64,000 nucleotides of DNA from Phaeocystidibacter marisrubri (GCF_008933165.1 NZ_WBVQ01000002.1:829569-893568), one strand, 5' to 3'; counted from the stretch's first letter, positions 7,674 to 16,534 are shown. Program-made: numbers and translations. The notes: generated by a model not told the origin, from the sequence alone.

Positions 7674-10065
7674 ATTTCTACTTTTCTTCTTTTTGATCTC
7701 CGCTTCAGCGCAAGCGCAATCGCGCTTTACCGTTGAGATTTTAGGCGCGGGAAATGCACCAATAAGCGACGCTCGCGTTGACCTTCCCCATTCTGGAATT
7801 GCCGTTTATACAAATGCTTTTGGAAAAGCTACCTTTCCAGTTCCATTGGGTGCACAGACCGTTCGTGTGTTTGTATTGGCCGACTTCCATCAAAGTCTAG
7901 ACACCTTACTTCCCATTGAACAAGGTGGGAGCGCCACGCTTCAGCTCAAACTCAACAGTGGGAATTTGACGGAAGTTACCGTTACCGCCGAAAGAGAGCA
8001 GGAAGACTTCACTCAACTTCGAAAGATTGAAGGTGTAAATATCTATGCAGGGAAGAAATCGGAAGTCATTCGTCCTGATGAACAGCCCGTCAATACCGCT
8101 TTGAACAACGCTAGAGAAGTCTTCTCTAAGGTGTCTGGAATGAATGTTTGGGAAGGGGATGAGAGTGGGGTTCAACTCAATATTGGCGGACGAGGACTCA
8201 ACCCGAACCGGGCGTCGAACTTCAATGTTCGCCAAAATGGATACGACATCAGCCCAGATGCACTGGGATATCCCGAAAGCTACTACACCCCTCCAGCGGA
8301 AGCCGTAGAGCGCATCGAAATCGTTAAAGGGGCAGCATCGCTTCAATTTGGAACTCAGTTTGGCGGGCTCATCAATTTCAAGATGAAAGGAGCACCTGAA
8401 AGGGAAGGGTATCAAATACTGAATCGCACCACGGGTGGATCCTTCGGTCTATTCAATCAATTCACCAGTGTGGGATGGCGAAAAAATCGCGTGGGCGTCT
8501 ACGCCTATGGCAACTATCGGAGAGGCGATGGTTGGAGACCTAATTCGCAATTTGAAAGTGGAAATCTCTTTGCCCAAGTTGCATTCGACATCAGTGATGT
8601 ATCCTCTGTTAAAGTGGAATACACCTACTTAAACTACCTCGCTCAACAGCCCGGTGGACTGGATGACAACATGTTCAACAGCAATCCTCGTCAGTCTAAC
8701 AGAGATAGAAATTGGTTTGGCTTGAATTGGAATATCCTTGCGGTACACTTTGATCACCGATTCAAAAACGGACATTTCAATCTGCGTTTGTATGGACTAA
8801 ATGCGGATAGGAAAGCTCTTGGATTCCGAAACTACCGTCCAGCCTCCGTAGACCCCGGAACCGAACGAGAGTTGATTACTGGCGATTTCCGCAATGCTGG
8901 ATTAGAGGCTCGATATTTACAGCGCTACTCCACCGCTATGGGACCTTGGGCAACACTCATTGGAGCTCGTGCGTACGCCGCGAGAAACACCAGTCAGCAA
9001 GGACTTGGCAGCACAGGTTCTGACGCCGATTTCACTTTCATTGAAAGTGAAGAAAATTTACAATCGGACTATAAATATCCAAATGACAACGTTGCGTTCT
9101 TCCTTGAACAGCTGATGAGTCTTGGAGAAAAATGGACGGTGACACCTGGAGTTCGTTTCGAGTATATCAACAGTAGATCCGATGGCTATTATCGTGAAAT
9201 TCAACGTGACTTAGCGGGTAACATCATCTTCAACCAAACCTACTCTGGTGGTCTCTCAAGAGAACGAGCTTTTGTCATTGCCGGGGTGGGAACGGAATAC
9301 CAAGTAACGCCCAAAGCGCAGATTTACTTCAATGCCACTCAAAACTTTAGGGCCATCACTTATTCCGACATTCACATCGTAAATCCGAGCTTCAAAATAG
9401 ATGAGAAGATAGAAGATGAGAAGGGCTACTCCATTGACCTAGGAATTCGTCAGCATGGAGCCAGTTACTGGAAATACGACATTTCCCTTTTCCTTCTCAA
9501 CTACAACAACAGGATTGGCGAAGTCGCTCAGTTTGACACCTCCACCTTCCGCATAGTCAGTTATCGAACCAACATTGGTCAGGCGCTCATTTACGGACTA
9601 GAAAGTTATGTGAGTTATGCCTTTTGGCATCCAGACGCTGTGAATCGCGGAGCCTCTATCTTCGTGAACACCTCTTTTGTAAACTCCACCTACCTCAAAA
9701 GTGCCCTTCCGGAAGTCGTGGGCAATCAGGTTGAATTTGCTCCACACATCAACCTGAAGAGTGGACTGGAAGCCACCTATGACAGTTGGCGGGGACGCAT
9801 TCAATGCACCTATTTAAGCGAGCAATTCACTGATGCCAAGAACGATATCAACGGAGGCGCAGCAGCAGTTACAGGTGTCATTCCTTCCTTCATGGTATTC
9901 GATTTTGGCGCTTCTTATTCCACGGGAAGATGGCAATTCGAAGGAGGAATCAACAACTTCACCAACGAAGCCTACTTCACACGAAGAGCAACCGGCTACC
10001 CCGGCCCGGGCATCATTTCCTCCCCCGGAAGAAGTTTCTACTTGGGAATTCAAGTTAGGATTTAA
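7663..10065 (+). CDS. TonB-dependent outer-membrane receptor of the imelysin cassette
   Basis: 800 aa: signal peptide (to about residue 18, ...SASAQAQS), a carboxypeptidase-like regulatory domain (about 20-105), a plug (about 130-250, containing RIEIVKGAASLQFGTQFGG) and a 22-strand-type barrel ending in a typical terminal strand (RSFYLGIQVRI). It overlaps the HTTM gene. TonB receptors import iron chelates, cobalamin or other scarce ligands; the imelysin neighbours favour iron or another metal here, but the ligand cannot be read from sequence. It is the last gene of the operon, followed by a low-complexity repeat. Confidence 0.92.
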   Translation: MVGRFLLFFFLISASAQAQSRFTVEILGAGNAPISDARVDLPHSGIAVYTNAFGKATFPVPLGAQTVRVFVLADFHQSLDTLLPIEQGGSATLQLKLNSGNLTEVTVTAEREQEDFTQLRKIEGVNIYAGKKSEVIRPDEQPVNTALNNAREVFSKVSGMNVWEGDESGVQLNIGGRGLNPNRASNFNVRQNGYDISPDALGYPESYYTPPAEAVERIEIVKGAASLQFGTQFGGLINFKMKGAPEREGYQILNRTTGGSFGLFNQFTSVGWRKNRVGVYAYGNYRRGDGWRPNSQFESGNLFAQVAFDISDVSSVKVEYTYLNYLAQQPGGLDDNMFNSNPRQSNRDRNWFGLNWNILAVHFDHRFKNGHFNLRLYGLNADRKALGFRNYRPASVDPGTERELITGDFRNAGLEARYLQRYSTAMGPWATLIGARAYAARNTSQQGLGSTGSDADFTFIESEENLQSDYKYPNDNVAFFLEQLMSLGEKWTVTPGVRFEYINSRSDGYYREIQRDLAGNIIFNQTYSGGLSRERAFVIAGVGTEYQVTPKAQIYFNATQNFRAITYSDIHIVNPSFKIDEKIEDEKGYSIDLGIRQHGASYWKYDISLFLLNYNNRIGEVAQFDTSTFRIVSYRTNIGQALIYGLESYVSYAFWHPDAVNRGASIFVNTSFVNSTYLKSALPEVVGNQVEFAPHINLKSGLEATYDSWRGRIQCTYLSEQFTDAKNDINGGAAAVTGVIPSFMVFDFGASYSTGRWQFEGGINNFTNEAYFTRRATGYPGPGIISSPGRSFYLGIQVRI

Positions 10066-10080
10066 GGAGGGGTGAGTAGA

Positions 10081-10215
10081 ATGTCGTGAGAGGTGAGAGG
10101 TGAGTCATGTGAGATGAGAGATGACAAAACCCATTAACTCATTAACACCTCAAACCCCACAAACATCTAAAACGCCTCAAACTCCTAAAACCCATTAACC
10201 CCTCAAACCCCTATC
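10081..10215. repeat. Low-complexity intergenic repeat (GAGAGGTGA and CCTAAAAC/CCTCAAAC-type units)
   Basis: The gap holds degenerate GAGAGGTGA-like units, then many variants of CCTCAAACC, CCATTAACC and CCTAAAACC. Related units, on either strand, lie near 39010-39060 and 47105-47130. Confidence 0.6.
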
Positions 10216-10233
10216 TTTATCAAAACCCTTCCC

Positions 10234-10707
10234 ATGAACATTCGTCCGTACACCGCCACCGATCACGACACTTGCATGGAGGCGATGCGTAGCAATACCC
10301 CAGCTTATTTTGCTGAAGATGAATTAGTCATGTTTGACCGATGGTTGGAGGCACAAGAAATAGGTCGTTTGGAACACCCTGTCTCTGAAAAAGAGGTGTA
10401 TTTTATTTTAGAAGAAGACGGTCGTGTTTGGGGTTGCGGCGGTTATCTCTTGGTGAAAGACACCGATGAAATCTTTTTAGCTTGGGGCATGATACACAGT
10501 AGCAAGCACAAAAAGGGTTGGGGAAAAGCTCTGCTGAATTTCCGCATTCAGCACATTTCTGAGAATCATCCCGACCGAAAAATTGCACTCTCCACCACAC
10601 AGGACATCGTTCCCTTTTTTGAGAAATACGGCTTTGTGATTACACAAGTGAAGCCTCGATATTACTCAAGTACGTTAGATAGAGTTGAAATGGAAAAACG
10701 GACTTAG
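10234..10707 (+). CDS. GNAT family N-acetyltransferase
   Basis: 157 aa starting MNIRPYTATDHDTCMEA, the usual beta1-alpha1 opening of GNAT enzymes. The motif A region is WGMIHSSKHKKGWGKALL, containing an acetyl-CoA pyrophosphate-binding loop of the (R/Q)xxGxG/A type in degenerate form (KKGWGK), and the C-terminal part is FEKYGFV. GNATs move an acetyl group from acetyl-CoA to an amine. The substrate is unknown. It stands alone between the TonB receptor and two small hypothetical genes. Confidence 0.8.
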   Translation: MNIRPYTATDHDTCMEAMRSNTPAYFAEDELVMFDRWLEAQEIGRLEHPVSEKEVYFILEEDGRVWGCGGYLLVKDTDEIFLAWGMIHSSKHKKGWGKALLNFRIQHISENHPDRKIALSTTQDIVPFFEKYGFVITQVKPRYYSSTLDRVEMEKRT

Positions 10708-10760
10708 AAAAGAGGCTATAGAGATCTTTAATCTGGCTCCTTTTCCCAAAAAATGCACAA

Positions 10761-11282
10761 ATGATCAACGTCGCCATCCTTATTCTTCACAGCCTTCTTG
10801 CGGTTCTTATATCAAATTCCACAGAACCATCCACCACTATTCATTGTGATGAAAATGGCTGTAGGGGCGAATATGTAGGGCCTGAATTCATAGAAGGATC
10901 GGACATTGCCCATCAGTTTTCCAACAGCATGTCCGTTGCCGTAGGCGATGAGCTCAAAGAGCAATACAACAATGGCCATTATGTAAAGGTGGATTTTTCC
11001 AAATTGAAGATGTCAACCAAAGGCATGGGCTCCGGAAATGTCACCTATGCTTTGGTAATTCCATTCATAGAAGTCCCGACAAAATGCGAGGCATATACCT
11101 CTTTTGATCATTGTGGAGGTTGGAATCACTCACCTGCCCTTGAGCGCAGAAAACGCGAATTGAGCAGCGTTACTCTTCCAGATGAATCGCTAGACATTAG
11201 CGACCTTAAAACCACACCTGAAGGCTTAGAAGAATATTGGATTCAATGGAAGAACAAAGCACTTCAAGGCGATTGTCAGTGA
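10761..11282 (+). CDS. Hypothetical exported protein
   Basis: 173 aa, not recognised. The N-terminus (MINVAILILHSLLAVLISNS) looks like a signal sequence. The mature part carries four Cys (HCDENGC and CEAY...HCGG), consistent with disulfides outside the cytoplasm, and has a VPFIEV-like TonB-C-reminiscent hydrophobic centre. Its 3' end overlaps the next gene by some 37-46 bp in another frame, which suggests a translationally coupled pair. Confidence 0.55.
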   Translation: MINVAILILHSLLAVLISNSTEPSTTIHCDENGCRGEYVGPEFIEGSDIAHQFSNSMSVAVGDELKEQYNNGHYVKVDFSKLKMSTKGMGSGNVTYALVIPFIEVPTKCEAYTSFDHCGGWNHSPALERRKRELSSVTLPDESLDISDLKTTPEGLEEYWIQWKNKALQGDCQ

Positions 11283-11773
11283 GCCAGAAAACACTTTTAA
11301 TGTATGGCGGATGGATACTGGTTTGCTTCATCCTGAGCTTTCTACTTTGGGATGATTTCAAGAGCCTTTCATTCCACACTTTTCAAAAGAGAGGTTTCGA
11401 TCTTGCGGTGCCTAAATTGAGCTTCGATTTCGATCAAAATCTCATCTTCTCTGGCGCGCTATGCAGTATTCCATTGCTTCACGCCGTCGCCATGAAATTC
11501 ACACAAAACCGAACGTTCAAGGGAAAGTCTCAAGCAATTTTGACCCTCATCATTGGCTTTGCCATTCTAGGCTGGTGGCTGTATTTGGAATACCTCATCA
11601 ACACCTCCATTTACACTCAAACGGAAGGCTCTTCAAGAATCCGAGTTCATTTGAACGATATAAATTTTTCCAAAGGCTTGATCATTGGGATACTATCAGG
11701 GAGTGTGTTTTCAGCGCTTCTCTTTTACAAGAAGAAAAAGAAGGGGGAAATGATGGAGATTTTAGATTTGTAG
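11246..11773 (+). CDS. Hypothetical membrane protein
   Basis: 175 aa from the ATG at 11246 (another in-frame ATG is at 11237). Four hydrophobic segments are visible: LLMYGGWILVCFILSFLLW, a weaker one around FSGALCSIPLLHAVAM, AILTLIIGFAILGWWLY and LIIGILSGSVFSALLFY, followed by a basic tail (KKKKKGE). Not recognised. It overlaps the 3' end of the preceding exported-protein gene, so the two probably act together. Confidence 0.6.
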   Translation: MEEQSTSRRLSVSQKTLLMYGGWILVCFILSFLLWDDFKSLSFHTFQKRGFDLAVPKLSFDFDQNLIFSGALCSIPLLHAVAMKFTQNRTFKGKSQAILTLIIGFAILGWWLYLEYLINTSIYTQTEGSSRIRVHLNDINFSKGLIIGILSGSVFSALLFYKKKKKGEMMEILDL

Positions 11774-11842
11774 TTAGGCGAACGACACAAGACGGAAGAA
11801 AATAGCGCAAAATACGGCCACATGTAGCTCCACCTCGCATTT

Positions 11843-11884
11843 AAGAAAGGACACCTCAAGCATTTTGCTCAAGATGTCCTTCTT
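11843..11884. terminator. Hairpin terminator between convergent genes
   Basis: The outer arms AAGAAAGGACA and TGTCCTTCTT pair, and the inner AGCA/TGCT adds a short second stem. It lies between the stops of the rightward membrane protein (11773) and the leftward T9SS fragment (11898). Confidence 0.5.
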
Positions 11885-11897
11885 AGTATCAAAAGAA

Positions 11898-12386
11898 TTA
11901 TTTGGCTAAAACTATCTGCTGTGTTTCAGACTTTCCATCAGAAATTATAGAGAGAAGGTAGATGCCTGGATCTAGTTTGCTTAGATCAACTGAGGTTGAA
12001 CGAAGGTTTGACCATTCTCCAGACTTGATCACTTTTCCATTAAGATCATGTAATTGAAAAGTAACATGGTCTATTTCCTCCGTAAACTCTAAAACTACTC
12101 GACCTGTAGTTGGGTTCGGGAAAAGACTCTTCACCAAGAGCTGACCTGCCATCGACTCAATGAGTGACGATTTAGGTGAGTACTCTTGAGACATCATCTT
12201 CATTCCATTTTCCAGCAACATCTGGCAGTTGCCTTGTTGCACAGCAAACATGGTTTGGTCAATCTCCCCTTTAAGTAATTCATCTTCTGCCTCACATGGT
12301 AAACTTTCCCAAAAATGAAATCTTCCCCTTTTGGGGAAGTATACCGAATGAGTCCATAGTCTTATAAACAGAGTAAATATGCTCAA
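11898..12386 (-). pseudogene. Remnant of a secreted T9SS type A sorting-domain protein
   Basis: The open frame is 162 aa. Only the last 80 or so residues are convincing: LVKSLFPNPTTGRVVLEF, a beta-sandwich, and the GIYLLSI...QQIVLAK ending of a type A sorting domain, which targets proteins to the cell surface. There is no signal peptide, and the first 40 residues read like non-coding DNA. The 5' part is joined to a mobile-element remnant at about 12346. I read it as the 3' end of a gene cut by that insertion. Confidence 0.6.
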
Positions 12387-12422
12387 GAAATGGAATTTAA
12401 ATTGATAGTATAGAGCTGTCTC
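12346..12422 (+). mobile_element. Mobile-element end remnant, copy 1 (inverted relative to 17547-17623)
   Basis: This 77-bp stretch aligns without gaps to the reverse complement of 17547-17623, with about 60 of 77 identities counted by eye. Both end at the same CTGTCTC. The flanks differ, so this looks like the eroded end of an insertion sequence present twice in opposite orientation. Confidence 0.55.
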
Positions 12423-12671
12423 ATATCAGGGAAGTCTTCACTACACTATTAAATTCAACTTAACATTCTCCATCAATGTAGACGAGTTAAACTGAAAATC
12501 CGAGATATTGAAATCTTTATAGAGAAGTCTTAACTCTTGCCCGTAAATTATAGTCCATTAGAAACCCAAACTTATCTATCCTTATTCGTTAATGCACCAC
12601 TATTTACAATTGAGTTACAATTAGCGGGACTTTAAGTTTTACGATTTGCACAGACAATATTTCTGAGTTGG
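12423..12671. other. AT-rich gap without recognisable gene
   Basis: About 250 bp of AT-rich sequence with stops in all frames. I see no promoter, hairpin or conserved unit, and read it as eroded DNA next to the mobile-element remnant. Confidence 0.4.
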
Positions 12672-13103
12672 CTAGTTTGAGCAATTAAATTCGACTTCTT
12701 TATATAGCTGCTTATCGTTCTCCCAAACACTTACAATTAGCTCGGTTCCTTTCCCAGCTTTAGTTATAGTTTCTCCAATATTATAATGTTTTCCCAATTC
12801 GATTAAAGATGGGTCAAATCTTCCGAAATAGGCAGAATACATGCTATCTGATGTTAATACAAACAAGTAGTTAGATTCAATAGTATCTAATTTGACTACG
12901 ACACCTGAAAAAACAGGATAAACATTAGACAACTTGTCTACCGTAAATAAAAATGATTCACTAGGGTCAGCTATTAAGAAAGGATGAATTGGTGAGTTCA
13001 TACTAATAGATCCATGCTCCAAAGGGCACATAAACTCAATCTTATCCCTCTCTGAATCAATAGAGTATGATGTTAAAGCAATAGCTAGTAGTGTTCTGAG
13101 CAT
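12672..13103 (-). CDS. Small protein with degenerate M23/LytM-like fold (no catalytic His)
   Basis: 143 aa with an ATG start and a weak signal-like N-terminus (MLRTLLAIALTSYS). Residues of about 65-135 follow the LytM/M23 pattern: GVVVKLDTIESNYLFVLTSD for the strand pair, YFGRF where YAH-L usually stands, then LGKHYNIGETITKAGKG for the VGDxVxxGQ-IGxxG part. The metal-binding His residues are missing, so it should be inactive as a peptidase. It sits downstream of eroded toxin-like remnants and could be an accessory or immunity-type protein; that is speculation. Confidence 0.45.
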   Translation of the reverse strand: MLRTLLAIALTSYSIDSERDKIEFMCPLEHGSISMNSPIHPFLIADPSESFLFTVDKLSNVYPVFSGVVVKLDTIESNYLFVLTSDSMYSAYFGRFDPSLIELGKHYNIGETITKAGKGTELIVSVWENDKQLYKEVEFNCSN

Positions 13104-13119
13104 CTTTATTCTTCTTTAT

Positions 13120-13455
13120 ATTCCGATTCAATTGTATTTACAACATCTTTTGCCTCTATTTCGTGCCTTCGTCCTCATATGGTTTAGTACCCTACATGGA
13201 GCTTGATTCAACATGTTCTCCCGTATTTGGATTTATCTAACAATCGGCAAAGTCGGCGTAGTCTTGCAAAGAATGAGCAGCTTCCTCACCTCCCATTCTA
13301 ATCATCCAGACATCCAATGCTTTTTGCTTATCACCCATAATTCCACCCAGAATAGCCGCATTCATTTCAAGATCAGTACCACTAATTAAAATGTAACTGT
13401 CATCAAAAGCTGCTGTTTTATTATATTCTCCTGTTTCACTATTGAATTCAAACAA
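13120..13455 (-). pseudogene. Frame-broken C-terminal remnant of a toxin-type secreted protein
   Basis: The open frame 13237-13455 (72 aa, only a TTG at its start) reads DSYILISGTDLEMNAAILGG...SLQDYADFADC. Beyond its stop, coding-like stretches continue in shifted frames (NPNTGEHVESSSM, GTKPYEDEGTK, then HEIEAKDVVNTIESEYKEE) up to a stop near 13116. Together they look like one decayed gene tail with frameshifts. The source family is not recognised; the setting beside RHS and immunity-like genes suggests an orphan polymorphic-toxin C-terminus. Confidence 0.4.
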
Positions 13456-13702
13456 AGATTAGAAGGCTTCATTTTTAGGGAAGTCTACAGTTCCTATGAA
13501 CTAAAAATGGTCTAAATAGTAATTACAATCTAAATCATTCCTCTCTAGCGCAGAAGACCAGTTCATCTCCTATCAAGATAGGCAACCTGCAATTTCAATA
13601 TGGTAAGTTGTACGTCTTCAAAGAATTCGGACACAAGCGAGGACGCTTGCGCCAGCTAGGTATAAATAATAAGCCCCACATTTCTGTGAGGACTTTAATT
13701 CA
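13456..13702. other. Gap with hairpin near the lipoprotein 3' end
   Basis: No gene is seen. An imperfect hairpin of AAGCCCCACA and TGTGAGGACTT at about 13672-13695 lies just past the stop of the leftward lipoprotein gene and may be its terminator. Confidence 0.35.
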
Positions 13703-14116
13703 TTACGGTGAGATTCTCCTTATTATCGTTTCAAATATTTCTATATCAGGATCAGGAGCTTTTTGTTTCTTAAGATGACTAATCAAACAATCCAAATAAA
13801 TCTTCGTATCTGAAGCATTCAGAATTAATTTCTCACTTCCTATATTAATCTCGAAGGTTCCAAAATCAATTTGTTCGGTTTCTTTACACTCTTTCTGAGA
13901 GCAGGATATTAGCTGCTTAAAATACGAATTTGAATAAATAAGATTATAGTCATAATTGGTCATTTTACAACTACTATCCGTAATAATTACCACTGAAGAA
14001 ATAGGTTTGTCAGACCAACCAATATGCTTTATTGAAATGAATTTCTCACAATTAGTTTGTGCACTTGTACACCCAATAAGAAACAACGAATAAAATAACA
14101 TTAGATATACTTTCAT
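13703..14116 (-). CDS. Small lipoprotein downstream of RHS fragment (possible immunity protein)
   Basis: I start at the ATG at 14116 (137 aa; the frame opens with a TTG two codons earlier). A lipoprotein signal is clear (MLFYSLFLIGCTSAQ, Cys at 17 of the lipobox LIGC). The mature part has four further Cys and is not recognised. It lies just downstream of, and on the same strand as, the RHS C-terminal fragment. That is the place of an immunity gene in polymorphic toxin loci; this role is inferred from position only. Confidence 0.6.
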   Translation of the reverse strand: MKVYLMLFYSLFLIGCTSAQTNCEKFISIKHIGWSDKPISSVVIITDSSCKMTNYDYNLIYSNSYFKQLISCSQKECKETEQIDFGTFEINIGSEKLILNASDTKIYLDCLISHLKKQKAPDPDIEIFETIIRRISP

Positions 14117-14238
14117 ATTCAATCTTATTTTGGGATTTGTGTTTTTTGAAATGCCGATTCTTGTTGAATAGTCACACTCTGTAGTGTTACTGTTCCAGCA
14201 GCATCTACAGAAAAGCCGTAAGACGATGTCAATATTGG

Positions 14239-15339
14239 TTAATAAGCTGTTGTTGTTCCGACTTTCCCAACCAATGTTAATTCAGCTGTCCAAGTTGTAC
14301 CAGCAGCTCGAATAGGACGTTGTGGTGTGTCGGAAAAGAACCTTGTATAACCTGCTTTTGTTCCTCTTGTTGGTATCTCTGCATTTGTCCAGTAAAATGG
14401 TAATCGAACTCCTGGATCATCATTCCTTGCAGGGTCATTATAGGGAACGCTTGTAGCTGCTGGATGTGGATAATCTGTATCAACTGCTTGAATCCATCTA
14501 AACGCTGTATATCCAGTCCCTTTATCTACATAACCCACTTCAATATCCAAACCTCTTCCTCCTCCAGCTGGTGAATAATCTGTATATACATCTACACTAA
14601 GCTCTCCTGTTTCATTAGTAGCATTTACAACTTTTATTTTATCACCTGCTCCATATTCTGGTGAGGATAATTCTATATGACTACCTATTTGAAGCTTTTT
14701 ATCTGGGTGCTGTGTCCAATCCCTGAGATTATCTACGCTTACACCTGTTCTTCCACTAACACCTGAATACGTGTCACCAGATTCTACTTCCCATTTCCAA
14801 ACACCTCCTACTTTCACAGAATCAGCACCATTAGGGTCAATAATCCAAATTGGGCTATTTGCAAAACAAGCGTAAGGCGATTCATGATATTTAACTACTG
14901 GATCAGTATTCCATCTCCTACCTAAACGGCTATCGTATTGCCAATACATTGCTGTATAAGAGTTTCCGCTTCCTGATATCTCGTCATCTTTTTCTTGACC
15001 TTGAAACCCGTAGCCATACCCCTCACTACCATCAATCGCAATGGTCATCCCAAACGGATAGTACGCTTGTGCATGTACCACATCCGCTGCCAATTGAACA
15101 TTAGTTGACACAAAAGTTGCAGGTATAGCTCCCTTATTCACAATTGCTCCCCCTGAAAGTTTTCCCGTAGCATCTTTTAAAAGATACGAATAATCGTCTA
15201 ACTTAAAATAGTACTCCAAGTCAAGTGTGGTGGTGGGATTTGGGATCCCTGTATTGTAAATCGATTGAACTTCCGTTAAAGGTAGAACTTTTGTCCACAA
15301 ACTAACATTGTCCATTTCTCCTGTATAAAAAATACCCAA
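14239..15339 (-). CDS. RHS repeat-associated core C-terminal fragment with LysM-like tail
   Basis: The frame is open without an ATG from about 15370, where it abuts the truncated lipoprotein gene, so the 5' part of the gene is missing. Domain order: the end of a LamG/concanavalin-like domain (GEMDNVSLWTKVL), then the RHS-associated core (YYPFGM...GFQGQEKDDE...YDSRLGRRWNTDP...IDPNG). After that comes a LysM-like stretch (WEVESGDTYSGVSGRTGVSV...IGSHIELS) and a variable tail of about 170 aa with no known toxin motif. RHS proteins deliver C-terminal toxins. This copy is probably an orphan, non-secreted remnant. Confidence 0.7.
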   Translation of the reverse strand: MGIFYTGEMDNVSLWTKVLPLTEVQSIYNTGIPNPTTTLDLEYYFKLDDYSYLLKDATGKLSGGAIVNKGAIPATFVSTNVQLAADVVHAQAYYPFGMTIAIDGSEGYGYGFQGQEKDDEISGSGNSYTAMYWQYDSRLGRRWNTDPVVKYHESPYACFANSPIWIIDPNGADSVKVGGVWKWEVESGDTYSGVSGRTGVSVDNLRDWTQHPDKKLQIGSHIELSSPEYGAGDKIKVVNATNETGELSVDVYTDYSPAGGGRGLDIEVGYVDKGTGYTAFRWIQAVDTDYPHPAATSVPYNDPARNDDPGVRLPFYWTNAEIPTRGTKAGYTRFFSDTPQRPIRAAGTTWTAELTLVGKVGTTTAY

Positions 15340-15782
15340 ATTACCACCCGTTGTGCTGTAAACCGAAGCCAGCCGTACGCGGTTAGATAGTAATTCATTT
15401 TCACAGTACCTCCAACCTGTCGAATTCTACGATCTGAGCGTTCAATATTACCAGAGGAAGGAGTGATGTAAACGGGATCATTGAATACATCGTCATCATT
15501 TAGGGTGAGGTAGTATTCAAGGTCTTCATAGAGGTTATGACTTAAGCGAAAGTTGCCATTGTCATCGCTCCAAACTTGTGCTACAACATGATACCGAGTA
15601 CCACAACCGAAGCAACCTGTAGCTTGGCGTTCCACAATTTGAACTCGTACGGGGCCTCTTCTTATCGCTTCTTCCGTTCCAAAGGTTCGAACTTGGCCTT
15701 TTATGGTGGTAGGTTTAGACGCTTTGTTACAAGAAGTAAGAGCGAGAAGTGCTAGGATATAAAGTGAGAGTAAATTTTTCAT
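15276..15782 (-). CDS. Lipoprotein with carboxypeptidase-like domain, copy A, 3' truncated by recombination
   Basis: The first 137 residues match copies B and C closely: lipoprotein signal (LALLALTSCNKAS), GQVRTFGTEEAIRRG, a CFGCG motif and NYYLTAYGW. From about 15368 the sequence switches abruptly to the LamG/RHS fragment, read out of frame (about 25 unrelated residues), and the usual C-terminal half is gone. The domain resembles carboxypeptidase D regulatory-like beta sandwiches. It starts 49 bp downstream of copy B's stop in a tandem array with a period of about 703 bp. Confidence 0.65.
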   Translation of the reverse strand: MKNLLSLYILALLALTSCNKASKPTTIKGQVRTFGTEEAIRRGPVRVQIVERQATGCFGCGTRYHVVAQVWSDDNGNFRLSHNLYEDLEYYLTLNDDDVFNDPVYITPSSGNIERSDRRIRQVGGTVKMNYYLTAYGWLRFTAQRVVIWVFFIQEKWTMLVCGQKFYL

Positions 15783-15831
15783 GGGTGCTGAAATAGGGTA
15801 TGTGATTCATTCCATGGTGAAAGGTTCTCTG

Positions 15832-16485
15832 TTAGAAGGTTACTTCGTAATCGAGTGTGTCAAAAGCTGTTGGTGTAACCTTGGATTCAAAGTTGATGTA
15901 CTGTCCATTTCGCTTATAGCCATAGTAAATGGTGTATTCAATGTTTCCTCCAAAATCCCAGATTCGATACGCATCAACTGCATTAGGAAATTCTTCGTAT
16001 CCCCCTCCTCCTACACTATACCAATAAATATCCCCTGGCTGAGGATTTGGACTATAGAAATGAAACTTCACCCAGCCGTACGCGGTTAGGTAGTAATTCA
16101 TTTTCACAGCACCTCCAATCTGCCGGATTCTTCGTTCCGAGCGTTCAATACTGCTATGACTTGGAGCGATGTACTTCTTATCATTTAGAAGCTCTTCATC
16201 ATTCACCGCTAAGTAATATTCAAGGTCTTCATAGAGGTTGTGACTCAAGCGAAAGTTGCCATTGTCATCGCTCCAAACTTGTGCAACGACATGATACCGA
16301 GTACCACAACCGAAGCAACCTGTAGCTTGGCGTTCCACAATTTGAACTCGTACGGGGCCTCTTCTTATCGCTTCTTCCGTTCCAAAGGTTCTAACTTGGC
16401 CTTTTATGGTGGTAGGTTTAGACGCTTTGTTACAAGAAGTAAGAGCGAGAAGTGCTAGGATATAAAGTGAGAGTAAATTTTTCAT
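15832..16485 (-). CDS. Lipoprotein with carboxypeptidase-like domain, copy B, intact
   Basis: 217 aa, the only intact copy of three. Lipobox LTSC (Cys at 18), then a beta-sandwich of the CarboxypepD_reg-like type (TIKGQVRTFG...DDNGNFRLSHNLYEDLEYYL) with a conserved CFGCG. The C-terminal half begins KFHFYSPNPQPGDIYW and ends AFDTLDYEVTF. The N-terminal half is almost identical at DNA level to copies A and C, while the C-terminal middle (about residues 145-200) differs strongly from copy C. Function unknown; a surface-exposed anchored protein is likely. Confidence 0.7.
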   Translation of the reverse strand: MKNLLSLYILALLALTSCNKASKPTTIKGQVRTFGTEEAIRRGPVRVQIVERQATGCFGCGTRYHVVAQVWSDDNGNFRLSHNLYEDLEYYLAVNDEELLNDKKYIAPSHSSIERSERRIRQIGGAVKMNYYLTAYGWVKFHFYSPNPQPGDIYWYSVGGGGYEEFPNAVDAYRIWDFGGNIEYTIYYGYKRNGQYINFESKVTPTAFDTLDYEVTF

Positions 16486-16534
16486 GGGTGCTGAAATAGG
16501 GTGTGAGATTCATTCCATGGTGAAAGGTTCTCTG

